Assembly: GCF_032999765.1 (NCBI RefSeq)
Contig: NZ_CP136051.1
Span: 6,094,501 to 6,158,500 of the forward strand
DNA length: 64,000 nucleotides
Direction: 5' to 3'
Source: Imperialibacter roseus
GTDB taxonomy: Bacteria > Bacteroidota > Bacteroidia > Cytophagales > Cyclobacteriaceae
Part shown: in pieces, positions 9,215 through 17,469 of the stretch
How positions within the stretch are numbered: position 1 is the first letter of the stretch
How the letters are laid out: the number at the start of each line of letters is the position of its first letter
Translations under genes and position numbers: made by a program
The notes under the pieces: model-generated
What the model was told of the DNA's origin: nothing
The model's database searches: none
Seen by the model: the letters and a program-made list of their open reading frames with translations, nothing else

Positions 9215-10903
9215 TTATTTTAATGCCCAAATCTTGTCATAGCCTCGTTCTATTTCGGCTTCTCTCAGGCGTGTCATTGCGTCCTTCAAGGCGTTCATCA
9301 TGTCGTCTTTTCTCACAATGCTGTTCAGAGCGTTGATATCGTTAAACTCAGACTCGGAGAATGGTTTGCCATCGGAGGCTGCTACCCAGCCGGAGCCATA
9401 TTGGACATCCTTGTTGGTGTAGGTTTCCTCTCTTCCCTGAATAAAAAAGTTAAGCCTGGGTACCAGGATGATTTTCCCGTTGTCATCCCCTGCAATCTGC
9501 AAGTCCATTTGCACGTTGATCAAGCCGTCAACATCTGCGTCCTTCATCAGGTTGATAATTGGTCTGTCTGAAGTCAAATTGGTAGAAATAGAACCAAAAA
9601 TGTCAGCAACCTTAGTTGGCTGCATATTGACCGTATTTTTATAAGTCTTCACAATCAGCTCATCTGTATTCTTTTCTTTTACCGGATAAAACTCTTTGTA
9701 GTAAGAAGATGCGGTCAGCTTTTCAGTAGGCACCATTTCTATATCGAATTCTTCCCTGAACATGGTGACAATGTCAGCGTACATGTTGCTAAGCAGTTGA
9801 TCCCAAAAAGCATCGGGCAGTTTTGGAAACTGGTAGGTGGTGGTTGTGGTAGTGGTGATCTTGGTGTTGTAACCATAAGAAACGGATTCATCCACTTCCT
9901 GCTTGAACAAAACACCCCGCACCGAAAGCGATGACACTGCAAATTTCGACCCTTGCGAAAATGGCGCCCCTGTGGCAGCGTTGGGCTTGCTTGCTGCAAA
10001 ATTCAAGACGCCGGCAGGATTGTCTATTTTACCTTTTACGCTAGTCGACCCATAAACACTCTCCTGTTGTTTGCCTGACACATTCACTTTCATTGAGCCA
10101 TAAGCCCTGCTCTGAAGCTCCGCAGCCGCAGTCGACTGCTTGTCGGTCGGCGCTTGCACATAGCGTTCTACTATCAGATAATTCTCACCCTGGTTGTAAT
10201 TGCCAACACCATTTACACTACCTGAAATAGTTGGGTTGCTGAAAGCTTCCTTGGGTATAATTACTTTATCTGTTGACTTGAATGAAGCGAAGTAGTTGAA
10301 CCCTCTGGCACCGGCCACGTCGGTTACCAGCGCCACATTTAAAAGGCTGCGTTCATGCCCGGAGCCATTTTCCAGCACCAGCTCGATGTCTTTGGACAAA
10401 TCAATCTGAGCGTTTGACGTTGACCCATTTACGGACAAAATCTTCACCGAGGGCACAGGTTTAATAGTGAAAGAGGCTTTGTCTCCCGTTACAGTTTCCA
10501 CGTTTACGGTTTTTGGGCTAAGATCGCCCGGTTCAAGCTCGATCATGTAATACCCCAAACCCGTTGAAGTCAGCTCCTTGCCCTCACTGGTTACTGAGCC
10601 ATCTATGTTGAGCATTCCAAGGCCTTCCGCTTTCGAGAAAAATATAGCAACGGCGACATCGCCTTCCCTAAAATCTTCGGGGTACACCTCCTGACCAGAA
10701 ATCCGGGCTTCCATGGTGTGCATGCCATTGATATGGTGCACCAGCACAGCCGCTTCTCCCAGGTTAGAGGTCTTGGAAGTCATCAGCTTGGCTGTTAGTT
10801 TACCTATTTTTTCACCCAACTTTAAGCCCCTTTTTTCCTGCGCTTTAGAAACCTCAGTGGCCAGTAAAAAGACAAACGGTATGAGTAATCCTATCTTTTT
10901 CAT
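9215..10903 (-). CDS. Exported protein of unknown function, 562 residues
   Basis: Not recognised. A signal peptide (residues 1-21, ending SKAQ) precedes a soluble region that appears to be built of beta-rich segments: about 45-160 (an Ig- or CalX-like tempo), 160-320 (a segment rich in Ser, Gly and Asn), then a region with a run of seven threonines near residue 348, and an alpha/beta part at 360-562 (PKLPDAFWDQLLSNMYADIV and later strands) that resembles periplasmic ligand-binding or curli-assembly-like folds only vaguely. There are no cysteines to form disulfides and no C-terminal sorting domain. It is divergent from the DUF4407 gene and ends at its own terminator, so it is a single transcription unit. 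Confidence 0.75.
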   Translation of the reverse strand: MKKIGLLIPFVFLLATEVSKAQEKRGLKLGEKIGKLTAKLMTSKTSNLGEAAVLVHHINGMHTMEARISGQEVYPEDFREGDVAVAIFFSKAEGLGMLNIDGSVTSEGKELTSTGLGYYMIELEPGDLSPKTVNVETVTGDKASFTIKPVPSVKILSVNGSTSNAQIDLSKDIELVLENGSGHERSLLNVALVTDVAGARGFNYFASFKSTDKVIIPKEAFSNPTISGSVNGVGNYNQGENYLIVERYVQAPTDKQSTAAAELQSRAYGSMKVNVSGKQQESVYGSTSVKGKIDNPAGVLNFAASKPNAATGAPFSQGSKFAVSSLSVRGVLFKQEVDESVSYGYNTKITTTTTTTYQFPKLPDAFWDQLLSNMYADIVTMFREEFDIEMVPTEKLTASSYYKEFYPVKEKNTDELIVKTYKNTVNMQPTKVADIFGSISTNLTSDRPIINLMKDADVDGLINVQMDLQIAGDDNGKIILVPRLNFFIQGREETYTNKDVQYGSGWVAASDGKPFSESEFNDINALNSIVRKDDMMNALKDAMTRLREAEIERGYDKIWALK

Positions 10904-10982
10904 CGTCGATTAATTTGGTGCTAAGTACCTGATAATCGCATTTCGAGAAAATCGCTCATACGGGGTATTTAGTACTACCCAC

Positions 10983-11015
10983 TAGCACTGACAAGGCAAT
11001 TGTTCGTCAGTGCTA
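10983..11015. repeat. Perfect 10-bp inverted repeat between divergent genes
   Basis: TAGCACTGAC at 10983-10992 is the exact reverse complement of GTCAGTGCTA at 11006-11015, with 13 bases between. No T tract follows on either strand, so it is not a normal terminator. It sits between the divergent 562-residue protein gene and the DUF4407 gene and could be a protein-binding operator or an RNA hairpin in the leader of either. Confidence 0.6.
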
Positions 11016-11088
11016 CTATGCATAAAAAGGAACCTTTTAATGCAACTTATTAGAATTGGCGTCGTTATTCCTGTCAATAATCTATTTG

Positions 11089-12087
11089 ATGAAAAAATTT
11101 ACCTCTTTCTTCTGGTTCTGTTCAGGAGCTTCTCATTCGCTGCTGAAAAGATGCCCAACAGAGGCTGCCCGCTTTGTGAGCGTCGGCGGTGCCGTATTTT
11201 TCACAGGTCTTTTGGCTGCAGTAAGTGGAGGCTTTGCTCTATATTCTGTTTTTAATAATTACTGGGTGGCTACGTTATTTGGTCTGCTCTGGGGGCTCAT
11301 GATATTCAACCTTGATCGCTTTCTGGTTTCGAGCTTAAAAAAAAGTGAAAACAAATGGCAGGAGTGGCTTATGGCCTCTCCGAGAATACTGCTGGCTGTG
11401 TTGATAGCCATTGTGGTTGCAAAGCCTTTGGAGCTACGGATATTTCAGCCGGAAATAGAAGCCGAACTTGTCCTTATCAAAGAAGAACAAAAAACGGCAG
11501 AGGGAGCGATGATTGCATCACGCTATTCACCCCTGATAGCAGGATACAAGGCCGAACTCAGCCAGCTGGAAGCGCAAATTGCCAGCAAAGAAATAATAAG
11601 AGATGATCTTGCTAAACTGGCTCAGGAAGAAGCCGACGGCACGGGCGGTTCAGGCCGTCGTAACCTGGGGCCTATTTATGCTGTGAAGAAAGCAAATGCC
11701 GAAAGAGCCGAAACTGAACTGAAAGAGCTTAAAGCAAGTCACTCGGATCTGATTTCAACCCTGCGGGAAAAGCAAGATTCAGTAGTGCTGCTGCAAGCCA
11801 ATGAAATGGCCAAAATTGACGTCTCGCATATTGGTGGCCTGGCACTTCAGCTCGAAGCCCTGGCACGTCTTGCCAACAAGTATTCCTCTATAGCATTTGC
11901 CAACATTTTCATCATGCTCCTATTCGTGATGATAGAAGCTTCGCCCCTTTTAGTCAAGCTGATGAGCCCCAGAGGGCCTTACGACGATTTGTTGGAAGCA
12001 CATGAACATGCCTTCGTCAATTACCGAAAATCAAAGGTTCACAGGCTGGATGCCGGTCTTGAGAAAGAGCTGGCCTGGAAGGGGTAG
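11089..12087 (+). CDS. DUF4407 family membrane protein with long coiled coil
   Basis: A 332-residue protein with two N-terminal membrane helices (about residues 30-75), a third at about 95-112, a charged coiled coil spanning roughly 130-250, and a further helix (FANIFIMLLFVMIEASPLLVKL) near 270-292. This matches DUF4407, a family of unknown function found in Bacteroidota and Actinobacteria. FWFCSGASHSLLKRCPTE at the N-terminus is characteristic. The start is the ATG at 11089; an upstream TTG is less likely. The stop abuts the stop of the convergent TerB-like gene with no base between. Confidence 0.88.
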   Translation: MKKFTSFFWFCSGASHSLLKRCPTEAARFVSVGGAVFFTGLLAAVSGGFALYSVFNNYWVATLFGLLWGLMIFNLDRFLVSSLKKSENKWQEWLMASPRILLAVLIAIVVAKPLELRIFQPEIEAELVLIKEEQKTAEGAMIASRYSPLIAGYKAELSQLEAQIASKEIIRDDLAKLAQEEADGTGGSGRRNLGPIYAVKKANAERAETELKELKASHSDLISTLREKQDSVVLLQANEMAKIDVSHIGGLALQLEALARLANKYSSIAFANIFIMLLFVMIEASPLLVKLMSPRGPYDDLLEAHEHAFVNYRKSKVHRLDAGLEKELAWKG

Positions 12088-12489
12088 TTAGTCAACGTGG
12101 TAATCCTGGAGCTTCTTTCTCATCATCCTCAGCTCTTCCGGCGACTTCATGTTGATATGCACGTGAGGATACAACTCCATAAATGCCGCTAGCTGAAAGC
12201 CCAGGGAGTTAGCTATTTTTTGACAGAACAGCAACTCGGAGTCCTGAATGACGCTATCCGCCTTCATGAGCAAAATGACGTTGTAGAGATAATCGAACCG
12301 ATCGTCGTAGGGCATCTTGTCAAGGCCCTCGATAGGATCAGGCTGCTTGATCAAAAGCTCCAGTTCTTCCTGCGAAATATCTCCTGATCTCGCTACCCTT
12401 TCTATTACCTGCCTTTCTCTTTCGTGAAATTCACCATCGCTGTTGGCAAGGGTAATAAGGAGCGACAACTGCGTTCTGATGTTTTCCAT
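12088..12489 (-). CDS. TerB-like helical protein
   Basis: A 133-residue all-helical soluble protein. The opening (LLITLANSDGEFHERERQVI) has the acidic turn and spacing of TerB/TerB-like domains, which bind metal ions and are found in tellurite and stress response systems and as stand-alone proteins. A second acidic repeat (MKADSVIQDSELLFCQKIA) supports a two-lobed TerB-type bundle. No other ter genes are nearby, so a tellurite role should not be assumed. It is convergent with and abuts the DUF4407 gene. Assignment to the fold is by motif, moderately sure. Confidence 0.75.
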   Translation of the reverse strand: MENIRTQLSLLITLANSDGEFHERERQVIERVARSGDISQEELELLIKQPDPIEGLDKMPYDDRFDYLYNVILLMKADSVIQDSELLFCQKIANSLGFQLAAFMELYPHVHINMKSPEELRMMRKKLQDYHVD

Positions 12490-12516
12490 AGAGCTAATTT
12501 ATCTCTATAAGTCAAT

Positions 12517-12542
12517 AAAAAAAGCCCTTCAAAGGGCTTTTT
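12517..12542 (-). terminator. Terminator of pruA
   Basis: On the minus strand AAAAAGCCC and GGGCTTTTT form a stem around a short loop followed by further T. It starts within a few bases of the pruA stop. Confidence 0.85.
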
Positions 12543-12544
12543 CG

Positions 12545-14173
12545 TTATTTACTTAAAAATGGGTACCTGAAGTCCGTTGGTGGAGCGAACGTTTCCTTGA
12601 TGGTTCTTGGCTGCACCCACCTAATCAAATTGAGAATGGAGCCCGCCTTATCGTTGGTTCCTGAGGCCCTGGCACCTCCAAAAGGTTGCTGACCAACGAC
12701 AGCACCGGTTGGCTTGTCATTGATATAGAAATTACCAGCAGCATGCATCAGCTTACTCATGGCCAGCTCGATGGCATAGCGGTCTTTGGAGAAAATAGCA
12801 CCAGTCAAAGCATAGGGTGAAGTACTGTCGACTAACTCCAAAGCCTCTTCGTAGCGCTCTGCCTGATACACGTAAACTGTTAGCACCGGGCCGAAGAGTT
12901 CTTCGCACATGGTTGCATACATAGGGTCTTTGGCAAGTAGCACGGTGGGCTCTATGAACCAGCCCTTGCTGTTATCGTAATTACCACCGGCAACCACTTC
13001 TACCAAGGGACTTTTCTTGGCCTCGTCTATATATTTGGTGATTTTGTTGAATGAGCGTTCGTCGATCACAGCATTAACAAAGTTGCCAAAATCTTCCACG
13101 TCACCCATTTTTACATTCTTCAAATCCTCAAGAATATACTTTTGCACCTCGGGCCAGAGGTTGTCAGGAATGTACGCCCTTGAGGCAGCTGAGCATTTCT
13201 GTCCCTGAAACTCAAAAGCTCCACGGATAATGGCGGTAGCCAGCTCTTTCGCATTAGCCGATTTGTGGGCAATGATAAAGTCCTTGCCGCCAGTCTCGCC
13301 CACAATGCGGGGATAAGTCCTGTATTTGGTAATGTTTTGGCCTATCGTCTTCCAAAGCTGTTGAAAAACACCTGTGCTGCCGGTAAAATGGAGGCCCGCA
13401 AAATCCTTGTGGTTAAAAATCACGTCTCCGGCAACAGGCCCATCCACGTAAATAAGGTTGATAACACCATCGGGCAGGCCCGCTTCTTTGAACACTTCCA
13501 TGATCACTTGCGCCGAATACACCTGGGTATATGCCGGCTTCCATATCACCGTATTACCCATCAAAGCCGGGGAGGCCGGTAGGTTTCCTGCGATTGAGGT
13601 GAAGTTGAACGGCGTAATGGCAAAAACAAAACCCTCAAGTGGCCGGTAGTCCATACGGTTCCACATGCCTGGCGCCGATTCGGGCTGCTGGTGAAACAGC
13701 TCCACCATGAAGGCAGCATTGAATTTCAGGAAATCAATGAATTCACAGGCTGCATCAATTTCGGCTTGAAAAGCATTTTTTGACTGGCCCAACATCGTAG
13801 CCGCATTTATCCTGGCCCTGTAAGGCCCGGCCAGCAGGTCGGCAGCTTTGAGAAAAATACTTGCCCTGTGCTCCCAGCTCATCTCTGCCCATGCCTTTTT
13901 GGCGCCAAGTGCAGCATTAACAGCCTGCTCCACATGGCTGGCATCTCCTTCGTGAAAGTAGCCGAGAGTGTGCTTGTGGTCGTGAGGTGGTGAAATCCTG
14001 ATCTTCTTTCCTGTTCGAACTTCCTCGCCCCCTATGTACATGGGAATATCTGCCTCCTTTGACTTCAGCTCCTTCAGTTCCTTTTGCAGTGCGGCCCGCT
14101 CGGGTGTGCCGGGTGCGTAGCTGAGAACAGGTTCGTTGGTTGGTTTGGGGGTCTTAAAAATCGCTAATGACAT
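12545..14173 (-). CDS. pruA: L-glutamate gamma-semialdehyde dehydrogenase (1-pyrroline-5-carboxylate dehydrogenase)
   Basis: Oxidises glutamate semialdehyde (hydrolysed pyrroline-5-carboxylate) to glutamate with NAD, the second step of proline breakdown. The 542-residue product is an aldehyde dehydrogenase of the mono-functional P5CDH type: VGETGGKDF carries the general-base Glu, GQKCSAASRAY the catalytic Cys (about residue 326), and the C-terminal FGGARASGTNDKAG is diagnostic of the P5CDH branch. No proline dehydrogenase (putA/prodh) gene is seen in the window, so the first step must be encoded elsewhere. It has its own terminator. Confidence 0.96.
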   Translation of the reverse strand: MSLAIFKTPKPTNEPVLSYAPGTPERAALQKELKELKSKEADIPMYIGGEEVRTGKKIRISPPHDHKHTLGYFHEGDASHVEQAVNAALGAKKAWAEMSWEHRASIFLKAADLLAGPYRARINAATMLGQSKNAFQAEIDAACEFIDFLKFNAAFMVELFHQQPESAPGMWNRMDYRPLEGFVFAITPFNFTSIAGNLPASPALMGNTVIWKPAYTQVYSAQVIMEVFKEAGLPDGVINLIYVDGPVAGDVIFNHKDFAGLHFTGSTGVFQQLWKTIGQNITKYRTYPRIVGETGGKDFIIAHKSANAKELATAIIRGAFEFQGQKCSAASRAYIPDNLWPEVQKYILEDLKNVKMGDVEDFGNFVNAVIDERSFNKITKYIDEAKKSPLVEVVAGGNYDNSKGWFIEPTVLLAKDPMYATMCEELFGPVLTVYVYQAERYEEALELVDSTSPYALTGAIFSKDRYAIELAMSKLMHAAGNFYINDKPTGAVVGQQPFGGARASGTNDKAGSILNLIRWVQPRTIKETFAPPTDFRYPFLSK

Positions 14174-14243
14174 GTTGCTTATTTGGTTTTGTCGACTGCA
14201 ATAAATTGAGGGGCGAATTTACTCACCGCAAGCCTAAAAACCT

Positions 14244-14942
14244 TTAGAAATGGTGACGCAATTCGCTAAGAGAATGTATTTCGAGCGTAACTGGTTCCGT
14301 ATGCGGATGTTTTTCGGGGTTGAAATAAAAGTGATCTATGCCATGCCCCCTGGCTCCTCCAATGTCTGTGACAAGGTTGTCGCCTACCATAGCCGATGTG
14401 GACGGTGTGGCACCGGTGAGTTGCATAGCGTATTCGAAGATTTGCGGCGAGGGTTTGCGAGCTCCCGCTCTTTGAGAGGTGATTACTTCAGAGAAGAATT
14501 TCTCCAGGCCTGAGCTTTTGATCTTCACCGACTGGATGTCGTCAAAACCATTGGTAATGATGTGAATCGGGTATTTTTCAACCAGGTAAGTAAGCAACTC
14601 TATGGCGCCGGGCATCACTGCCGTTTTGGTGGGGCACAGGTTCACATAGTCCTCACCAAACTGAAAAGCGAGATCCATATCTGCGAAACCCAACTCTCTG
14701 AACACTGTTCTGAATCGCTCCTCCCTAAGGTGTTCCTTGTCAATTTTCTTCAGGTCGTACAGATACCAGAACTGTGTATTTACCCGGAAAAACTTGTCGA
14801 CAAGTTGCTCGGCCGAGAACTTACCGAAATTTTTGAGAGCGTACACGGAATAAAGCTCCACAAGGGACTCTCTGGCATTTTGATCGTAATCCCACAAGGT
14901 GTGGTCGAGGTCGAAAAAAAGGTGTTTGTATTTTTTGCCCAT
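14244..14942 (-). CDS. HAD-superfamily nucleotidase, YjjG family
   Basis: A 232-residue cytosolic phosphatase of the haloacid dehalogenase superfamily with a helical C1 cap. Motif I is DLDHTLWDYDQNA with Asp11 as nucleophile and Asp13 as acid; motif II is IITNGFDD; motif III and IV are the Lys of ARKPSPQIFEYA and MVGDNLVTDIGGA. The DHTLWDYDQNA and TNG-FDD patterns match the YjjG family, which dephosphorylates non-canonical pyrimidine nucleotides. It starts 4 bases after the ArsR-type gene ends, so the two are probably co-transcribed. Confidence 0.9.
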   Translation of the reverse strand: MGKKYKHLFFDLDHTLWDYDQNARESLVELYSVYALKNFGKFSAEQLVDKFFRVNTQFWYLYDLKKIDKEHLREERFRTVFRELGFADMDLAFQFGEDYVNLCPTKTAVMPGAIELLTYLVEKYPIHIITNGFDDIQSVKIKSSGLEKFFSEVITSQRAGARKPSPQIFEYAMQLTGATPSTSAMVGDNLVTDIGGARGHGIDHFYFNPEKHPHTEPVTLEIHSLSELRHHF

Positions 14943-14946
14943 ACAT

Positions 14947-15336
14947 TTATCTAAGTCCGGTTAACTGGCGTTTTTCCATTTTGTTTTTTACCAGTTCTCT
15001 GTTCGAATAAAGTATCCGAAAGGTTTCAAGGTCTTTCTGCAGGCTGGCGTCTTTCTGCAAAAATTGAAATATTTGACTGACAATGTCCGACACCTCCTCC
15101 TTGATAGAATAGAAAACGTACTGGTCTATTTTTCTAACGTTCACCAATCCGGCATTTCTCAGGTAGGTCAAATGCCTCGAGGTTTTGGTTTGGGTAAAAT
15201 CCAGAGACAATTCAATATCAGTTATGCAAAGTTCCTTTTGATTAAAGAGGAGAAAAAGAATGCGCACTCTGGCCTCCTCCGAGAAGGATTTGAATATTTG
15301 GTTTCCGTATTGCAGACTAAAGTTTTTGAGTCTCAT
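14947..15336 (-). CDS. ArsR-type winged-helix transcriptional regulator
   Basis: A 129-residue DNA-binding protein. FKSFSEEARVRILFLLFNQKELCITDIE followed by FTQTKTSRHLTYLRNAGLVNVRK and a beta-wing (YVFYSI) is the classic ArsR/SmtB winged helix. The usual ELCVCDL metal-binding box is replaced by ELCITDI, with only one Cys, so metal sensing is doubtful; no obvious alternate sites are visible. The start at 15336 is used because homologues begin with MRLKNFSLQYGNQIF; a start 30 codons upstream looks artificial. It is followed by the HAD phosphatase gene. The inverted repeat at 15385-15425 just upstream is a candidate operator. Confidence 0.85.
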   Translation of the reverse strand: MRLKNFSLQYGNQIFKSFSEEARVRILFLLFNQKELCITDIELSLDFTQTKTSRHLTYLRNAGLVNVRKIDQYVFYSIKEEVSDIVSQIFQFLQKDASLQKDLETFRILYSNRELVKNKMEKRQLTGLR

Positions 15337-15384
15337 GGGAACAATATTGAAAGTATATGGCTTATCCGTGTAACACAAAACCTG

Positions 15385-15425
15385 TGCAATTGATCTAATA
15401 ATTTGTAGCTTAGAGCCCAATTGCA
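15385..15425. repeat. 8-bp inverted repeat upstream of the ArsR-type regulator
   Basis: TGCAATTG at 15385-15392 and CAATTGCA at 15418-15425 are exact reverse complements, 25 bases apart, in the short divergent region between the ArsR-type gene and the CarboxypepD_reg protein gene. The layout fits an operator for autoregulation or for control of both genes, but this is inference from position and symmetry. Confidence 0.45.
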
Positions 15426-15474
15426 ACTATTAACCCATAATTAGTATCCTCTTAATTCATAAGTAAAGAAAGGC

Positions 15475-16113
15475 TTGTCAAAGTTCATCTCTAAATATTT
15501 TCTGCCTTTTATGTGCTTCCTATTTATGCTGGTGGCACATCAGGAAAGCTGGGCCCAGGGCGGAAGTAGGGTCATCCAGTTTTCCGGGGTAATATTGGGA
15601 GAGGACAGCGTTTCTGGTGTGCCTGGCGTGCACGTATACGTGCCAAAGGCTGGAAGAGGCACTACATCTAATGTTTACGGTTATTTTTCGATGCCTGCCC
15701 TGGTTGGCGACAGTGTGGTGATCAGTGCCATAGGCTTTGAAAAGCAGCACTTCATCGTTCCCGGCAACAAAGGTGAGAACTTTACAGCGATCATTGAGCT
15801 CGTTACCGACACCACTTATTTGCCACCCATAGAAATTTTACCTTACCCTACCGAAGAGCTCTTCAAGCAGGCTGTGCTTGCCCTCAAGCTGCCCGACGCC
15901 GAAGACTATCGTAAGATGGAGGAGGTGCTCAGGGCGGATATTTTGATGAGAATGATGCAAGGGGCACCTATGGACGCTTCAGAAAATTACAGGTATTATT
16001 CCAATCAACAGTTTCTGGCGATGACGGATAAATTTCAGCCAAGAAGTAATCCGCTATTAAATCCTTTCGCCTGGGCTCAGTTCATCAAATCTTTGAAAAA
16101 GGATAGGAAGTAG
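15475..16113 (+). CDS. Exported protein with carboxypeptidase-regulatory-like domain
   Basis: A 212-residue secreted or outer-membrane-associated protein. A signal peptide ending SWAQ (about residue 28) leads to one CarboxypepD_reg-like beta-sandwich (residues ~35-115: GVPGVHVYVPKAGRGTTSN, YGYFSMPA, DSVVISAIGFE), the domain often found before TonB-receptor plugs but here stand-alone. The C-terminal third (residues 120-212) is helical and of unknown function, ending in a basic tail. The start is the TTG at 15475, which gives a proper basic n-region; the first ATG at 15511 would leave the signal peptide without one. Confidence 0.8.
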   Translation: MSKFISKYFLPFMCFLFMLVAHQESWAQGGSRVIQFSGVILGEDSVSGVPGVHVYVPKAGRGTTSNVYGYFSMPALVGDSVVISAIGFEKQHFIVPGNKGENFTAIIELVTDTTYLPPIEILPYPTEELFKQAVLALKLPDAEDYRKMEEVLRADILMRMMQGAPMDASENYRYYSNQQFLAMTDKFQPRSNPLLNPFAWAQFIKSLKKDRK

Positions 16114-16121
16114 TCAGGTTT

Positions 16122-16367
16122 TTACCAGGTTTTGCTCACCTCACCCCAGTAAAGCTGCACCCAACTTTCCATCCCTTCTGCTAATTGTATTCTGTCTTCT
16201 AAAAACACTACCACTCCAAGCGAAGACAACCTTATCAGGTCGTATTTAAGGGCTATGGAAAGTGTGCTCATACTCTCAGCATTTCTTGAGATATACTTGT
16301 TTGTAATTAAAGCATTGAATGCTTCGTGGGTGGCATTTTGGAACAATAGGTCAGTTTGCATGGGCAT
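16122..16367 (-). CDS. Small hypothetical protein, 81 residues
   Basis: Not recognised. A short soluble protein with an alpha/beta look (two helices, then a hydrophobic strand SLGVVVFLEDRIQL) and no signal peptide, cysteine or known motif. It starts at ATG 16367 (a second ATG is two codons later). It lies 91 bases after the permease pair on the same strand and ends 8 bases from the convergent CarboxypepD_reg gene. It is AT-rich but has normal composition of residues, so I think it is a real gene; confidence is limited by size. Confidence 0.5.
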   Translation of the reverse strand: MPMQTDLLFQNATHEAFNALITNKYISRNAESMSTLSIALKYDLIRLSSLGVVVFLEDRIQLAEGMESWVQLYWGEVSKTW

Positions 16368-16458
16368 TGCTATTTGTTTGACTTTACAAAAATGCGATGA
16401 TGCCCATCGGCAAAGTATGATTTCTGTCAGGTATTAAGCTGATGTATTGTCGGAATTG

Positions 16459-17469
16459 TTAATGCTTTGAATGGCACATCCTATCCAAATCATTGCCCAA
16501 AGCATGCAGGCTAATAACAGTGAGATAAATACAAATGCCGGGGAAAACAGCCAACCACCAGGCCTGCAGGTTTTCGAGGTAGCCATGGATAATGCTTCCC
16601 CAACTGACCGTTTCCGGAGAAACGCCTACACCGATAAATGAAAGAGTGGCCTCGGCGATCAGCAAACCCGATATGGTAAAACATACCTGCGTGGCTACCG
16701 GCCCGATGGCGTTTGGCAGTGCATGCCGAAAAAAGACTTTCGACTCTGAAAGACCAATTATTCTCGCCGATTCAATATATGTCATCTCTCTAACCTTCAG
16801 CATTTCAGCACGTACCATCCTCGCCATTACGTCCCAGCTGGTAACAGCAAACAGCACTATTAGTGTGAACATATTGATGGGAATGATCATAGCAAATGCC
16901 ACAATCAAATACAAGCGGGGAATAACCGATATCACTTCAATAAACCGCTGAGTGATGGTGTCAAGGGGAAAAGTAATACGACTCCGCAAAAGGTTAAATC
17001 TTCTAAGCAGCAACCAGAATATGGCAACAAATGCTATTAGCGCCAGAAGGATGGAGATTCCCACAGACACATGACCAGTTGAAGAAACGGTCGGCCAAAG
17101 CACTGCGATAGAATACACGAAAACGACGAGCAGGAGCAGTGCTGCCAGGTAGGCTCTCAAAGTAAACCGCAGACGATCATTTCCGAAAAAGGCAGCAACA
17201 CTTCCAAAGCCAACACCTATACTTCCCCCGATCAACGCCGCACCGATGCTGACCAGGATTGACCTTTGAGACCCCGCCAAAATAGACAGCCATACATCTC
17301 TGCCGAGTGTGTCCGTCCCCAGCCAATGGCCCGCTCCCGGAGGCAGGCTTCTCATGTCAAGCCTGAGCTCAGGCTTCAATCCATCAAAGAACCACGTAAG
17401 CACAACAACCGCCAGGATCGCTCCCAGCATCGCCAATGGCCACCATCTGCATGTCGGTTTGTTGCTCAT
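16459..17469 (-). CDS. ABC transporter permease, DppC/OppC-like, with extra helix pair
   Basis: A 336-residue inner-membrane permease of the peptide/nickel ABC importer class. The N-terminal OppC-type segment (HWLGTDTLGRDVWLSILAGSQRSILVS) and the coupling-loop EAA motif (YIESARIIGLSESKVFFRHALPNAIGPV) are clear. Between these sits an unusual insertion of about 75 residues, including two hydrophobic helices (residues ~100-160), not found in standard DppC. The ATG overlaps the stop of the upstream permease gene as ATGA. No solute-binding protein or ATPase gene is next to it, so partners must be encoded elsewhere. Confidence 0.88.
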   Translation of the reverse strand: MSNKPTCRWWPLAMLGAILAVVVLTWFFDGLKPELRLDMRSLPPGAGHWLGTDTLGRDVWLSILAGSQRSILVSIGAALIGGSIGVGFGSVAAFFGNDRLRFTLRAYLAALLLLVVFVYSIAVLWPTVSSTGHVSVGISILLALIAFVAIFWLLLRRFNLLRSRITFPLDTITQRFIEVISVIPRLYLIVAFAMIIPINMFTLIVLFAVTSWDVMARMVRAEMLKVREMTYIESARIIGLSESKVFFRHALPNAIGPVATQVCFTISGLLIAEATLSFIGVGVSPETVSWGSIIHGYLENLQAWWLAVFPGICIYLTVISLHALGNDLDRMCHSKH

